Shown here: positions 46,616 to 55,622 of the stretch, one piece after another
How the letters are laid out: every line of letters begins with the position of its first letter
Position numbering within the stretch: position 1 is the stretch's first letter
Assembly (NCBI RefSeq): GCF_000143415.4
Contig: NW_003314313.1
Span: forward strand, 833,430 to 897,429
Direction of reading: 5' to 3'
DNA from: Selaginella moellendorffii
Lineage: Eukaryota > Streptophyta > Lycopodiopsida > Selaginellales > Selaginellaceae
Length of the DNA stretch: 64,000 nucleotides
Made by a program: the position numbers and the translations under genes
Notes under the pieces: model-generated
What the model was told of the DNA's origin: nothing
The model's database searches: none
Seen by the model: the letters and a program-made list of their open reading frames with translations, nothing else

Positions 46616-47100
46616 ATATTTAAGAGGATTTTCTTGAGGAAGAATTACTTTTATGATGAAATAACTTAGCATACCTTACAATGGAATTAGCACATCAGAA
46701 AGAGAGTCTCAAAATATTTCTTCTTTTTTCTATTTTTTCAAAACAATTTTTCTTATGGTTTCTATTTTAAAAGGTAATTACAGCTTAAAGAGGCACGCAA
46801 ATGCAATTAAGCCATTAGATTGATGAGGGGAGAATAAAATGGCAGGGCAAATATTTGAAAACATCCAATTAAATGTCAACAATGTTTCAAGGAAGTCAAC
46901 TTTTGCTTGAAGATTCAATTTTTTGCTTCAAGGAAATTGATTTGCTATTATAACCTCATGTGGATCTTTAAGAAAAAATTGATCTCTCTGAAGTAAAAAA
47001 TGTGAATCTTCAAAAACAAGTAGTTGAATTGGAGAAGAACCTCTCCTGCATGGGAGCTATGCAGAGGAAAACCACAAAAACATGTCCATAGCCTTTTTGA
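46616..47100 (+). pseudogene. Degenerate coiled-coil gene copy
   Basis: GAGGATTTTCTTGAGGAAGA and ATGGAATTAGCACATCAGAA align with exon 2 of the 22.7-kb gene (GFLLRKDG, MEYIAVELADQKE). CTCTCCTGCATGGGAGCTAT (47041-47060) aligns with its exon 3 LSCMGAV. Stops and AT drift throughout. Confidence 0.75.
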
Positions 47101-47394
47101 AAAGCTTGCGGGTAGGCTCTCGGGTAATCTTGTTATCTCTTTCTTTTGTGAGCTTTATTTTTTCTTGGACAACTCTCATCATCACTATATTTTCTTTCAG
47201 GGTGGCAGCAGGGTATGCTTGGAATGCAACCTTTCCTACGGATTTGAATTATCCCATCAAATTATCCTTATGTTTTCTTCTTTCTTTTGCAGGTCTTACA
47301 TACATGAACGTTAATCAATCTCTTACGAGTCAAGAGCGCCTCATTTACTGCCAAGCCGAGAAAACTGCTACAGCAAGTGGTTTGTGACGATGCA
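47101..47394. other. Short spacer, no gene seen
   Basis: Frames encode hydrophobic peptides in AT-rich sequence, with no family evidence. Confidence 0.35.
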
Positions 47395-48880
47395 TCGTCA
47401 CGTTCATGGAGAGCGTGGACACAGTCCCAGTGATGGCCTGGCAGTGCATCAGCTCAGGCGCTCAAACTTTAACGTTGTGCTCGAATCAAGAAAGACTTAC
47501 AGCGTCCGTGCTGCGTCTCTGTTCCTCTTTCTGGAGGTTTTTTCCCCGGCACACGGAAGGCTGATGCATGTCAACGGGGAAGAGTTTTCAAAGTATCCAG
47601 CTTTGACACTCATCTGCTCGCTTGCCTTGAGTTATCACGACAGCAATGCCTCTCAATACTACGTTCAGAACCTCAGGGATGACAAAGGTGTCCATCAGGT
47701 GATCAAGATCATGCAAAAGATAGTCCGGGGTGATAACAACAGAAGGCTTTATCTGGTGCTGGGCGATGATCTCTGCTGAGCACGCGGTTTTACTCCGGAG
47801 TATTGCTAGTTTTGGTGCTGTAGTCTTATGCGGGAAGTGGCAAGAGTTTCTGAAGAAGGAAGATCGTGCACTTTTCATCAACAGCGCATTCAACGTAAAC
47901 CCGCTTCACATGTTAAGTTGCATTTACTAAACTCTCTGTTTGATTCAGGAGGTTGAAATAACAAACAACTTGGCGTAATACTACGAAAGAAAGTATTTGG
48001 GGAAGACTGGCTGGGTTCCGGGGTTGGTTGCCACCAGGAGCGATCGAAAGTACCGTAAGGTTCTTAAAGAGTACATCCAGAATCTGCCTTCGGAAGATTG
48101 ACCTCGTTTCTCAAGCTCCTTTCGAAAGGAATTGTTGAGGATGACGAAGATGACGACATTTTTGCAGAGCAAGCCGCCGGGGAGTTAGGATTGCGAGATG
48201 TCTCTCAGAGCAGCTTCGTTCCTACGCAGCAAACCAGTTCATGCTCGTGGCATGTCCAGTGGACCAGATCGATGAGCAGATTCGGCTATGGACATCAGTT
48301 ATCCAAAGCGATCATCGCGATATTTTCTCACGACTTGGTCTGAACACACAGCAGGCATGCATTCTTGTGGCGCGGTACAGGCAACCCGTCATAAAGTATG
48401 ACCAAGAAGGTCTGTGACTATAACTCCGACAGCAGCCTGCAATTTTCGTGGGAGCTTTACAATGGCGATGACCAAAGAGATCTCCGTTCCGACTCTTTTC
48501 ATTCCTATTCATGGGACTGAGAAGGGACTCGGTTGTTACTATGTTGCAGATTCGCACTTTGTAGTCATCCAGTTTGCAACAGGGACTTGGGCGATTGAGG
48601 ATCACGAGCATACCAGGTCGAGAGCACGGGAATTGTTCATGTCAGATGACAAGTCGAGGTCTCACGTCCTTGCGTGGGTGGTGTACTGCATGAGTCCTTG
48701 GTTTGAGACAAGGAAGTTTAATGTGGCGGGAGGTGGTGAACTAATCTACCATGAGGCCTATCTTAATTTCGGGTGCTTTGACAAGATCTTAGCCTGTATC
48801 GACGAGGCTGAGGGATGGTCGGTGCCGTGGAGAGATAATCAGCTTTCGCTTTGCGAGAAAAGAAAGCACGCATGACTTCC
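47395..48880 (+). pseudogene. Unrecognised zinc-finger-type gene, copy 3 (broken)
   Basis: More diverged member of the family. It keeps the ancestral frame at EDDEDDDIFAEQAAG (about 48135-48180), where copies 1 and 2 have an extra A. It has its own lesions: a deletion after EVEITNNLA (about 47975), TGA inside SEDWPR (about 48102), a deletion removing the LFYRGDDG codons and a missing base near 48412. Later blocks are good: ADSHFVVIQFATGTWAIEDH, DDKSRSHVLAWVVYCMSPWF, NVAGGGELIYHEAYLNFGCF. The zinc-finger exon is absent. Upstream AASLFLFLEVFSPAHGRLMH and VNGEEFSKYPALTLICSLAL show the undisturbed version of the segment that became the foldback in copy 1. Confidence 0.7.
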
Positions 48881-48884
48881 AGCA

Positions 48885-49260
48885 CAGATGACTATGGAAA
48901 AGCATTTCAACAAGAAGAATGATCGACATCGATGAACTAGAATCAGAAAAGCAAGAGAGAACCTGCTGTAGCACTACAACGACCAAATCCACCAGCAAGC
49001 AACGACAACAAACAGCTCAAGGAAGAGAAAAGCAAGCAAAGGAAAAAAAAAAAAGTACCTCTAAATTGGTTGCGTGCTTGTGCTTCGCATGGCTCAATAA
49101 AAAACTGCCAATGAAATCTCTTGGGCTGGATTTCCACTTTGTTACGCCAAAATGCAGTAAACGAGCAGTAACTCGCCCCGCGACGCCAAGGGGGCCCGAG
49201 GAAATCAAAGATCAATCAAGCAGAACATACTCAATAATGCCGCAGGACAGTGATCACGCA
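48885..49260 (+). repeat. Dispersed repeat family, copy 5
   Basis: Same sense as copies 1 and 3: GGAAAAGCATTTCAACAAGA, GAACTAGAATCAGAAAAGCA and GAGCAGTAACTCGCCCCGCG (the single, unexpanded minisatellite unit). Directly downstream of zinc-finger-type gene copy 3. Confidence 0.7.
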
Positions 49261-49270
49261 ATCACCTGGA

Positions 49271-49372
49271 GGTAACGCGCAAAACTATGAGCTTACTGAC
49301 AAGAGCGACGTCTGCAGCTTTGGAGTGGTGTTGCTGGAGCTCATCACGGGGCAAAAGCCTGTTGTTGAGTAA
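49271..49372 (+). pseudogene. Receptor-like kinase fragment
   Basis: [20 protein letters not shown] then ITGQKPVVE and a stop. This is subdomain IX of plant receptor-like kinases ([17 protein letters not shown]), with Cys replacing the usual Tyr. Nothing else of the kinase is visible. Confidence 0.8.
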
Positions 49373-50254
49373 TTTTCAACTATAAAAAAAGATGGCACCA
49401 TTTTCATGCATGCCTCAGTGTACTACCACCACTCATACAAGAGCGCAGCATCACGCATCTTAAACCCTAGAAGCCGCAAAAAACCAGCGCTCAAGAAATC
49501 GGTTAGTTCGCCAGCCAGAGCGTTAGACTGTCTTGGCTTGGAAAAAAGGAGACCAAGTTGAGACAGAGTGAAACCAGACCAAGCTTGATTTCCCGCTTGA
49601 TATCAAGCTTGATTGAGAGTGTGTAGATACGATTGATCGAACAGCATGATAACAAAATCGTGCTCAAGAATGAAATGCACAAGCTTTCCTTTGCATCATT
49701 TGAGATTATAGCAATTGTTGAGGTGAGCTATAATGCTATCCAAAAACTGGCTCATTCCTTTCTCCTTTTTAAAAGCATTGTGGAGTTGACGAAGCAAGGC
49801 GAGATTTCTACAATGTGCTACTCGCTGATTGGCTAAAGCTGTGCTTTTGTCGTCTAATCGCTGGATGTAAGTTGAAGTGGGGAATATGCCACTGACGTGA
49901 GGAGCATCGCCACCGTCCGTCGCCTTCCAATTTTTGAATATCCTGGGGCATTTAATGGTCGCCTCCATTTTACGAGGTCACGGGACCCGCCAACGCGAAT
50001 CCCCGCCGTCGGATCTCCCCATCGACGGCTCCCCTGCCCCGGCCAAGTGCCTCTAGTTGTTCTTCCCGGCTATGGTGGCCACGGACTCGATGCCATGGAG
50101 GCGTCTAGCAGTCAGCGCTACCGCGGCGCCATTCTTTTGTGGATCTTCGCCTACATTCATCCCGGCAATGGCTAGGTAGCGCACCGGCGGCTCGAAATCT
50201 CCAGGTATCGATCGAGAAGATCGCCTCGATCCAGCCAAGATCCAAGACTCCGGC
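49373..50254. other. Intergenic upstream of ATL gene
   Basis: No gene recognised. Two 67-90-codon frames (plus 49633-49836, minus 49696-49968) overlap and have no family signature. The last 250 bp are GC-richer and probably hold the ATL promoter and 5' UTR. Confidence 0.45.
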
Positions 50255-50815
50255 ATGGTAAACAATGGCACCTCGGCAGATTTCACGAATCCGAGCATGA
50301 GCAGGGTCGGCCTCGGCTATGGCATCGCAATCGCAGTCGGGATTCTCGTGCTCGTCTCCACGATCATGCTCGCCTCCTACGTTTGCGTCAGGGTTCACGG
50401 CAGGGCGCAGCTCAATCGCGCGGCGGCAGCGGCGGCGGCGGCGGCACAGCGGCAGCAGCAGCAGCAATCCAGCAGCAGCTCCGCCAGAGATCGCAGCGAT
50501 GGGGAGTGGACGATCAGTGGCTTGGACCAGGTAACGCTGGAATCCTACCCCCGGATCGTCTTCTCGGCGCAGCAGCCACTGCCGCATCCGCAAGACACCG
50601 CTTGCGCGATCTGCCTGGCGGATTATCGCGAGGCGGAGATGCTGCGCGTTCTTCCCGACTGCCGCCATGTCTTCCACGTCCAGTGCATCGATTCGTGGAT
50701 GCGCCTCCAGGCAACGTGCCCGATGTGTAGAACATCGCCACTCCCGACGCCCCAGGCGACGCCAATCTCCACGCCACTCTCGGAGCTCATCCCTCTCGCC
50801 AGGCATCCCAGGTAG
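50255..50815 (+). CDS. ATL-family RING-H2 E3 ubiquitin ligase
   Basis: Intronless 186-residue protein. A hydrophobic segment near residues 22-43 (YGIAIAVGILVLVSTIMLA) is the expected transmembrane anchor. Poly-Ala and poly-Gln runs follow. GLDQVTLESYPRIVF is the GLD motif of ATL proteins. The RING-H2 runs from CAICLADY through LPDCRHVFHVQCIDSWM to ATCPMC, with all eight zinc ligands (C3H2C3) and the conserved Trp. Family role: membrane-bound ubiquitin ligase, often stress-responsive. Length and lack of introns are typical. Substrate unknown. The 3' end converges on the PORR gene 79 bp away. Confidence 0.93.
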   Translation: MVNNGTSADFTNPSMSRVGLGYGIAIAVGILVLVSTIMLASYVCVRVHGRAQLNRAAAAAAAAAQRQQQQQSSSSSARDRSDGEWTISGLDQVTLESYPRIVFSAQQPLPHPQDTACAICLADYREAEMLRVLPDCRHVFHVQCIDSWMRLQATCPMCRTSPLPTPQATPISTPLSELIPLARHPR

Positions 50816-50894
50816 AGAAATCTCGAGAAAATCTTGCTAGAACTCTCGCCATTCTTTGTATGATCCTCCCTCTCAACGAGAGCTCTTCCATGAT

Positions 50895-51866
50895 CTAGAT
50901 GGCCTTCATCGCAGTGGCGCTGCTCTCCTCGATCGTGATGAGATCCAGGAAGCGTCGCTTGGCTTGGAAATAGGGGCTGAGCGCTGGGGTGTGATCCAGA
51001 TCGTAGCGCTCGTTCAAGAACACCACCATCCTTCCCAGGCTCATCTTCATGGTGAAGAATCTCTTGTCGGATCGCAGCAAGCTCTCGAGATCCTGGCGCT
51101 GCTCGTCAAGCCCCAGCTCCTGGTGGAAGTCGTGAAGATCCGACACCGCCGCGCTCTTGGATCTGGTGAGGCTGAGGAACTCGTGGATCACGCTCATCTT
51201 GCGGTGCCGCTCCAGCTCCTTGTTCACGACCGAGAAGCGCGATCGATCGTAGGGCGAGATCATCGGCTGCCGGTATAACCTCGCCAGCTCCTGTGGCGAT
51301 TGGATCGTCTCCATGCCGCCATCGTTCTCCAGTGGGATTATTCCACTTCCAGCTCCAAACATTTCCTCCTCTGGAACCTTGCGGAGCGTCGCTAGGGTCT
51401 TCTCTCGCGCCGTGATGGCGAGCTCTGGATCCCAGCTTACGAGCCGCAGCCTCCCCCAAAGCAATCGCGCCCTGTCCCAGTGGAAGAAGCTGGGATTGTG
51501 GGAGAAGACGCGCGTGAGCTCCGGGAAATCGAAGCACTCGCATCGCAGGAGCTTGGCGGTGGGCAGCATTTCTTTCTGGGACAGCATCAAGAGCTTCCGG
51601 ATCACAAAGGCCGCGTAGGGCTCCTTGGGGATCTGCCGCTCCTGCGAGACGAGATCCCTGGCGGTGCTTGAGAATTTGACGTCGCAGCTGACCATCGGGA
51701 AGGCGCCAGGGTTTTGGAGGAGAAACCTGTGCACTGCCTCTGCATCCATCCCCAAGTCGCTGCCCAACGCGTAGCAATGCTCTACCGGCATCGTCCATCG
51801 GTGATGGAGGACGATCGCGCTGCGAATCCGGAGAGCCAGGCGTTGGGCCTTCTCCAGCTCGCGCAT
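50895..51866 (-). CDS. PORR-domain organelle RNA-binding protein
   Basis: Intronless 323-residue protein of the plant organelle RNA recognition family (WTF1/RPD1 type), which binds organellar group II introns during splicing. Signature blocks: KAQRLALRIRSAIVL, FLLQNPGAFPM, MLPTAKLLRCECFDFPELTR, FSHNPSFFHWD, RLRLVSWDPELAITAREK, YDRSRFSVVNKELERHRKMS, VIHEFLSLTRSKSAAVSDLH and LLRSDKRFFTMKMSLGRMVV then FLNERYDLDH. The domain is nearly complete, but translation starts at MRELEKAQRL with no transit peptide, and the frame has a TAA 30 bp upstream of ATG. Either an upstream exon supplies the targeting sequence or the protein is atypical. A degenerate copy of the C-terminus lies at 41.3-41.6 kb. Confidence 0.9.
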   Translation of the reverse strand: MRELEKAQRLALRIRSAIVLHHRWTMPVEHCYALGSDLGMDAEAVHRFLLQNPGAFPMVSCDVKFSSTARDLVSQERQIPKEPYAAFVIRKLLMLSQKEMLPTAKLLRCECFDFPELTRVFSHNPSFFHWDRARLLWGRLRLVSWDPELAITAREKTLATLRKVPEEEMFGAGSGIIPLENDGGMETIQSPQELARLYRQPMISPYDRSRFSVVNKELERHRKMSVIHEFLSLTRSKSAAVSDLHDFHQELGLDEQRQDLESLLRSDKRFFTMKMSLGRMVVFLNERYDLDHTPALSPYFQAKRRFLDLITIEESSATAMKAI

Positions 51867-51925
51867 TTCCCAGTGAAAAAAAGGAAAAAATTAGGGTTCT
51901 TGGAAAAAAACTTAGGGTTCTTGCG
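51867..51925. promoter_or_regulatory. 59-bp divergent intergenic region with telo-box pair
   Basis: Start codons of the PORR (-) and BSD (+) genes are only 59 bp apart. Two direct repeats of TTAGGGTTCTTG lie at 51891-51902 and 51912-51923. Telo-boxes are common near starts of plant translation and ribosome-biogenesis genes; promoter activity here is inference. Confidence 0.6.
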
Positions 51926-53054
51926 ATGGAGGCAATGTTTCAGCGTGCGAGGCACGCCATGGAGATCGCGCTAGAGAAATCGAGGGAGCAGGCGCGGGAA
52001 TTGGCGATGGAGGCCTCCAAGAGAGCCGATCAGATCAAGGATCTCGCGCTCGACAAGGTGAGGGCTTCTGTGGCTGCTGCATCGCCGCCCGACGCTTCTG
52101 CTACTAGAATCGATGAGGAGGAATACCAGCGCTATGGCATTACTCCGGAGCTCAGGGATTTCGTCCAGGGATTGACGATCGATACATTCCGGGATTTTCC
52201 CATGGAAGACCAAGAAAGTAAGTCGGGCTTTAGCATTGCTTTCTCAATCCCGATTAACAAAGGTCTAGTTTTTTCCCATCGTTTCCAGTCGATGGACACA
52301 GTGGCAGCAACGATGAAGGTTTCGACGTTCTTTCGCCATGGAAGGAACACCATGCATTACTCGTTCTCTCTGCTGTGCCGGTAATTCTTTACACTTTAGT
52401 AGTGGGAAGTGTTGGTTGATTGATTCCCACTCATTTCTTTTCTTTTCTTTTCTTCAGGAGATCTCCGAATTTCGCTACAAGCTCTGTCCGAAGCACATCA
52501 AAGACAAGCGCTTCTGGAGGATCTATTTCACGCTCGTAGATGGACACCTTGCAAAGTAAGAGATATTCTTATTGCCTCTATCTGTCACTGTTGCCTTTTG
52601 GACGAGGTAGTGCTCACTCATTCCTTTGAAACCCACTGTTTTTCTTTGCAGGTACAATGCTCCTGCTCAGGATCCTCCTCGTGTGGAATCTCAAAGCGAT
52701 GGGCATCACACACCAGACACGCTGGCCTTGGCACCTCCGGCCACTGCACCAAAAGAGCTTGAGACGCCAGGAAAATCCATTGTGGATGATGAAGATCTCG
52801 ACAATTATTTGCTGGGTGCCCTTGACGGCGACGACGACGAACATTCAGGTACAAAAGGAAAAGAGCCCCCCTTTTTTTTTGCTATGATCAAATCGCCCAC
52901 TTAGCACTTACATTCTGTCGCAGACGGGGATGATGGAAGCCTCGACGCTGAATTCGAGCAACTTGTCAAAGATACGGTAAGCTCTGCAATGCCACTCGTC
53001 AAAACTCCTCTGATAATTGCGCAGGCAATGGATAGCGATACTGAAAAGCTGTGA
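51926..53054 (+). CDS. BSD-domain protein
   Basis: About five exons. The N-terminus is a charged amphipathic helix (MEAMFQRARHAMEIALEKSR, with AMEASKRADQIKDLALDKVR). It continues YGITPELRDFVQGLTIDTFR, then DVLSPWKEHHALLVLSAVP and, from the next exon, EISEFRYKLCPKHIKDKRFW with RIYFTLVDGHLAK, which is the BSD core with its conserved Phe-Trp. The tail is acidic (DDEDLDNYLLGALDGDDDEH, AEFEQLVKDTAMDSDTEKL). Stop TGA at 53052-53054. BSD domains also occur in TFIIH p62 and synapse-associated proteins; this protein is of the small plant type with unknown partners. Introns carry normal GT-AG borders. It is transcribed divergently from the PORR gene. Confidence 0.9.
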
Positions 53055-55325
53055 TCGTGGATAACTCCGAACAGTGTGAGTGTGTGCGTGCGTGTATATG
53101 AGTGTGCGCATATAGATATATAGACATATATACGTGCATCATGTCAGGGGGCATCTCGTTTCTTGCATCTTGCTCCGACGCGTAGCGCGACTCGAACGCA
53201 AGTGGACATATTCTCTCCCCAGACTGTGCACAGCAGCAACAAGGTCCAGGTTTGTTGTATGAATTCCTCATCAAAGTCTATTAAACAACACTGCACATTT
53301 TAGCAGGGATTTGGAACGATGTTTTTTTATTCTCATGCGCAACGATTTGCAAAAGCTTCCACGAATGTTTGAAGGTTTTTTGTTCTCGTGTAAGTAAGAA
53401 TGGCGTGGAACCAACCATTAACAAAGATTGATTAGAAAAGTTATATAAGTTGCCTAACTTTGAGGTTAGAACTCAATAGAATATGTTTCCGGCTTGACTC
53501 TGGGGTGTTCAGAAAGAAGCCAGATTCTCCCCCGAAGTCCACCGCAACAAGACAATAATTTGATGGCACGAAGCTTCACCTTTGTCGCTGTATCCAGATA
53601 CGCAAGTGTCACTCGTGGCCGAATTCGCCTGATAATTGAGCATGTACGCGGAGAAAGGCTGTATTTTGCTACGGTGGGTGATATCATCGCGAGCTGGCAC
53701 ACAAGAGAAAAACCAAAACAACACGGAGCTCTTCCGGACTGTGCGCGGTACGTTTTTTCCATGCCAAGGGATCTTCTTTTCCACTCTGGAGATGGCTGAC
53801 AGTCGGTCGGTCGAGGTTTTTGCTTCGCTCTTTTGATTCTCTCTCTCGTTGTAATCCTTATCCACCTCACTTTCGACGAAAAAAGGAGGCGATAAATCCA
53901 ATTTGGCATATTTGGTTTTTATTTTGGATAGTTTTTTCTATCTATTTTGTGGGCCTGCAGGTGTGGCTGGACCGAAACAATACACATCACCCTTTGAGGC
54001 CATGTGTAGAAAAAATTTTAACACACTTTTTTCTGTGGATAGCTCGAAGAAGAACACTGAAACACCGACAAAAGCAACCAAACCATAGAGGGGATGATGA
54101 ATCATGTTCAATGTGGCCGGTATATTCACAACAATAATGTCGCAACATCTGTCAAACAAAGGAATTTCCCTTGCTTTTCTACCCGACTCTTTCAATACTT
54201 TTCTACTCGAGTCAGGTGTGCTTAGAGAGATTAAAAAAAGGAAAAAAAAAAGAAAAAGAAAAAGGAAATGGAGAGGCATCCAGATAAGACTTCTGCGTAC
54301 GCCCATGCTCTCCTGTGGAGATCCCAAAAGTTGCTTCAGGCCCTTTGTGGTGGTCACGGGTGTAAAAAAAGTAAACAAAGAAATCTCCTTTGACATTTTT
54401 ATATGAATATTAACATTGTAAAAAAGTCAAAAGAAGATTTAAAACATGTCAAAATTTTTAGAAAGGTGAGTGCTTTGCTATATCATGTACGTGCTACACC
54501 ACCACCACCACCACCACCGCCACTACCAGCAGCAGCAATAATAATTCAGATAAAAATGCTGCCGCCACCGTCGCCAATGAAATGGTCAAAACATTGAAAG
54601 TTCTCTTCGCAAAAGGTTTCTATGTTCTTCCGGGCTTTGCACATGATTCTCCTTTGCATGCAACTAAATTATTGCAACCCACGCTTGCTTATTCCTCCAT
54701 CTATTTTGCATTTTATTTAAGCTTGTGTATCTCATGACCGCGACACAAGAGGCAAGGAAGCAAAGCGAGGTAGTTTTTTAAGAGATTGCAAGCTTGTGGC
54801 TTTGGGGGATCTTAGAGATCCCAAAATCAAGCCAAAGAAGAAGCCAATCACAAGCGCCGCCTATATTCATTGGGAGGCGCGCCCAAACTTGTTACCAAAA
54901 AAATATTACGCGATCCACAAAACCGACAAGAACCATATAACTAATAACGAATTTGTTGACACTGCGTACGGAGATCCTTCCAGAGCCTGGTGGACACACA
55001 TGTGTACGGCGTACGGGCGCGGCATCTAGGCAATCTGTACGGCGGCGCTTGGCCGGGGAAGCAAACAAAGCACACAAAGATGCCGCTGCCAGCACTCGCA
55101 ATGGGAGGCATGGTGACGTGGCATGGCACATGGACACGTGTCCGCGGCTGGCGCGCCGGACCGGCATCTGCCGTGCACGCCTCCGCTTTTCACTTTGGAG
55201 AGTTTTACATTTACTGCGCACGGGCAAACCAAACTCACCCGTCCGTACGCTCCTGGCCCCTGGAACCGGATAAGGGCCAGCGGTACAACCGCTTGGTAGC
55301 AGAAGAACAGAGTGGAGACTTCTTC
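53055..55325. other. Long intergenic region upstream of 2OGD gene
   Basis: No gene recognised. Contains GT/AT-rich simple sequence (about 53080-53140), an A-rich run (54225-54270), a CAC array (54496-54520) and GC-richer DNA after 54960 that is likely promoter of the downstream oxygenase. Frames such as minus 53466-53909 lack any family signature. Confidence 0.5.
54496..54520. repeat. CAC/ACC trinucleotide microsatellite
   Basis: About eight ACC units, followed by CAGCAGCAG. Confidence 0.8.
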
Positions 55326-55332
55326 TTTATAA
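55326..55332 (+). promoter_or_regulatory. Candidate TATA box for 2OGD gene
   Basis: TTTATAA about 297 bp before the ATG at 55623, followed by a CT-rich stretch typical of plant transcription starts. Would give a 5' leader of roughly 265 nt. Confidence 0.4.
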
Positions 55333-55622
55333 GCGGCGCCTCGTCTCATTCTCAATCACCATCAATCCTTCCATCAATCTCTCTCATTAGCTACATTCGT
55401 GGTCGATCGCGAGCTAGGGATCGAGCAAAGCACGCGCTTCTCTCGATCCGTGCATCCACACCGATCGGTCGCTCGATCGAGGCGGTGACGCAGGAGATTC
55501 TTGTTCCTGGCACGATATCGGGATCGATTCTCTCCATCGGCTGCTCGGTCGATCGAATCTCGCGATCTTTCCTCCTCCTTGCGCCAGCGGTGCCCCGATT
55601 CTTCTCTCTTCTCTCCATCAAA

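Noticed and set aside
50105-51866. Long antisense frames over the ATL and PORR genes (for example 233 and 230 codons)
   Set aside because: GC-rich shadows of clearly recognised genes.
54990-55622. N-terminal extension of the 2OGD from 54990
   Set aside because: The sequence before ATG 55623 has no homology, contains a TATA-like box, and looks like promoter and leader.
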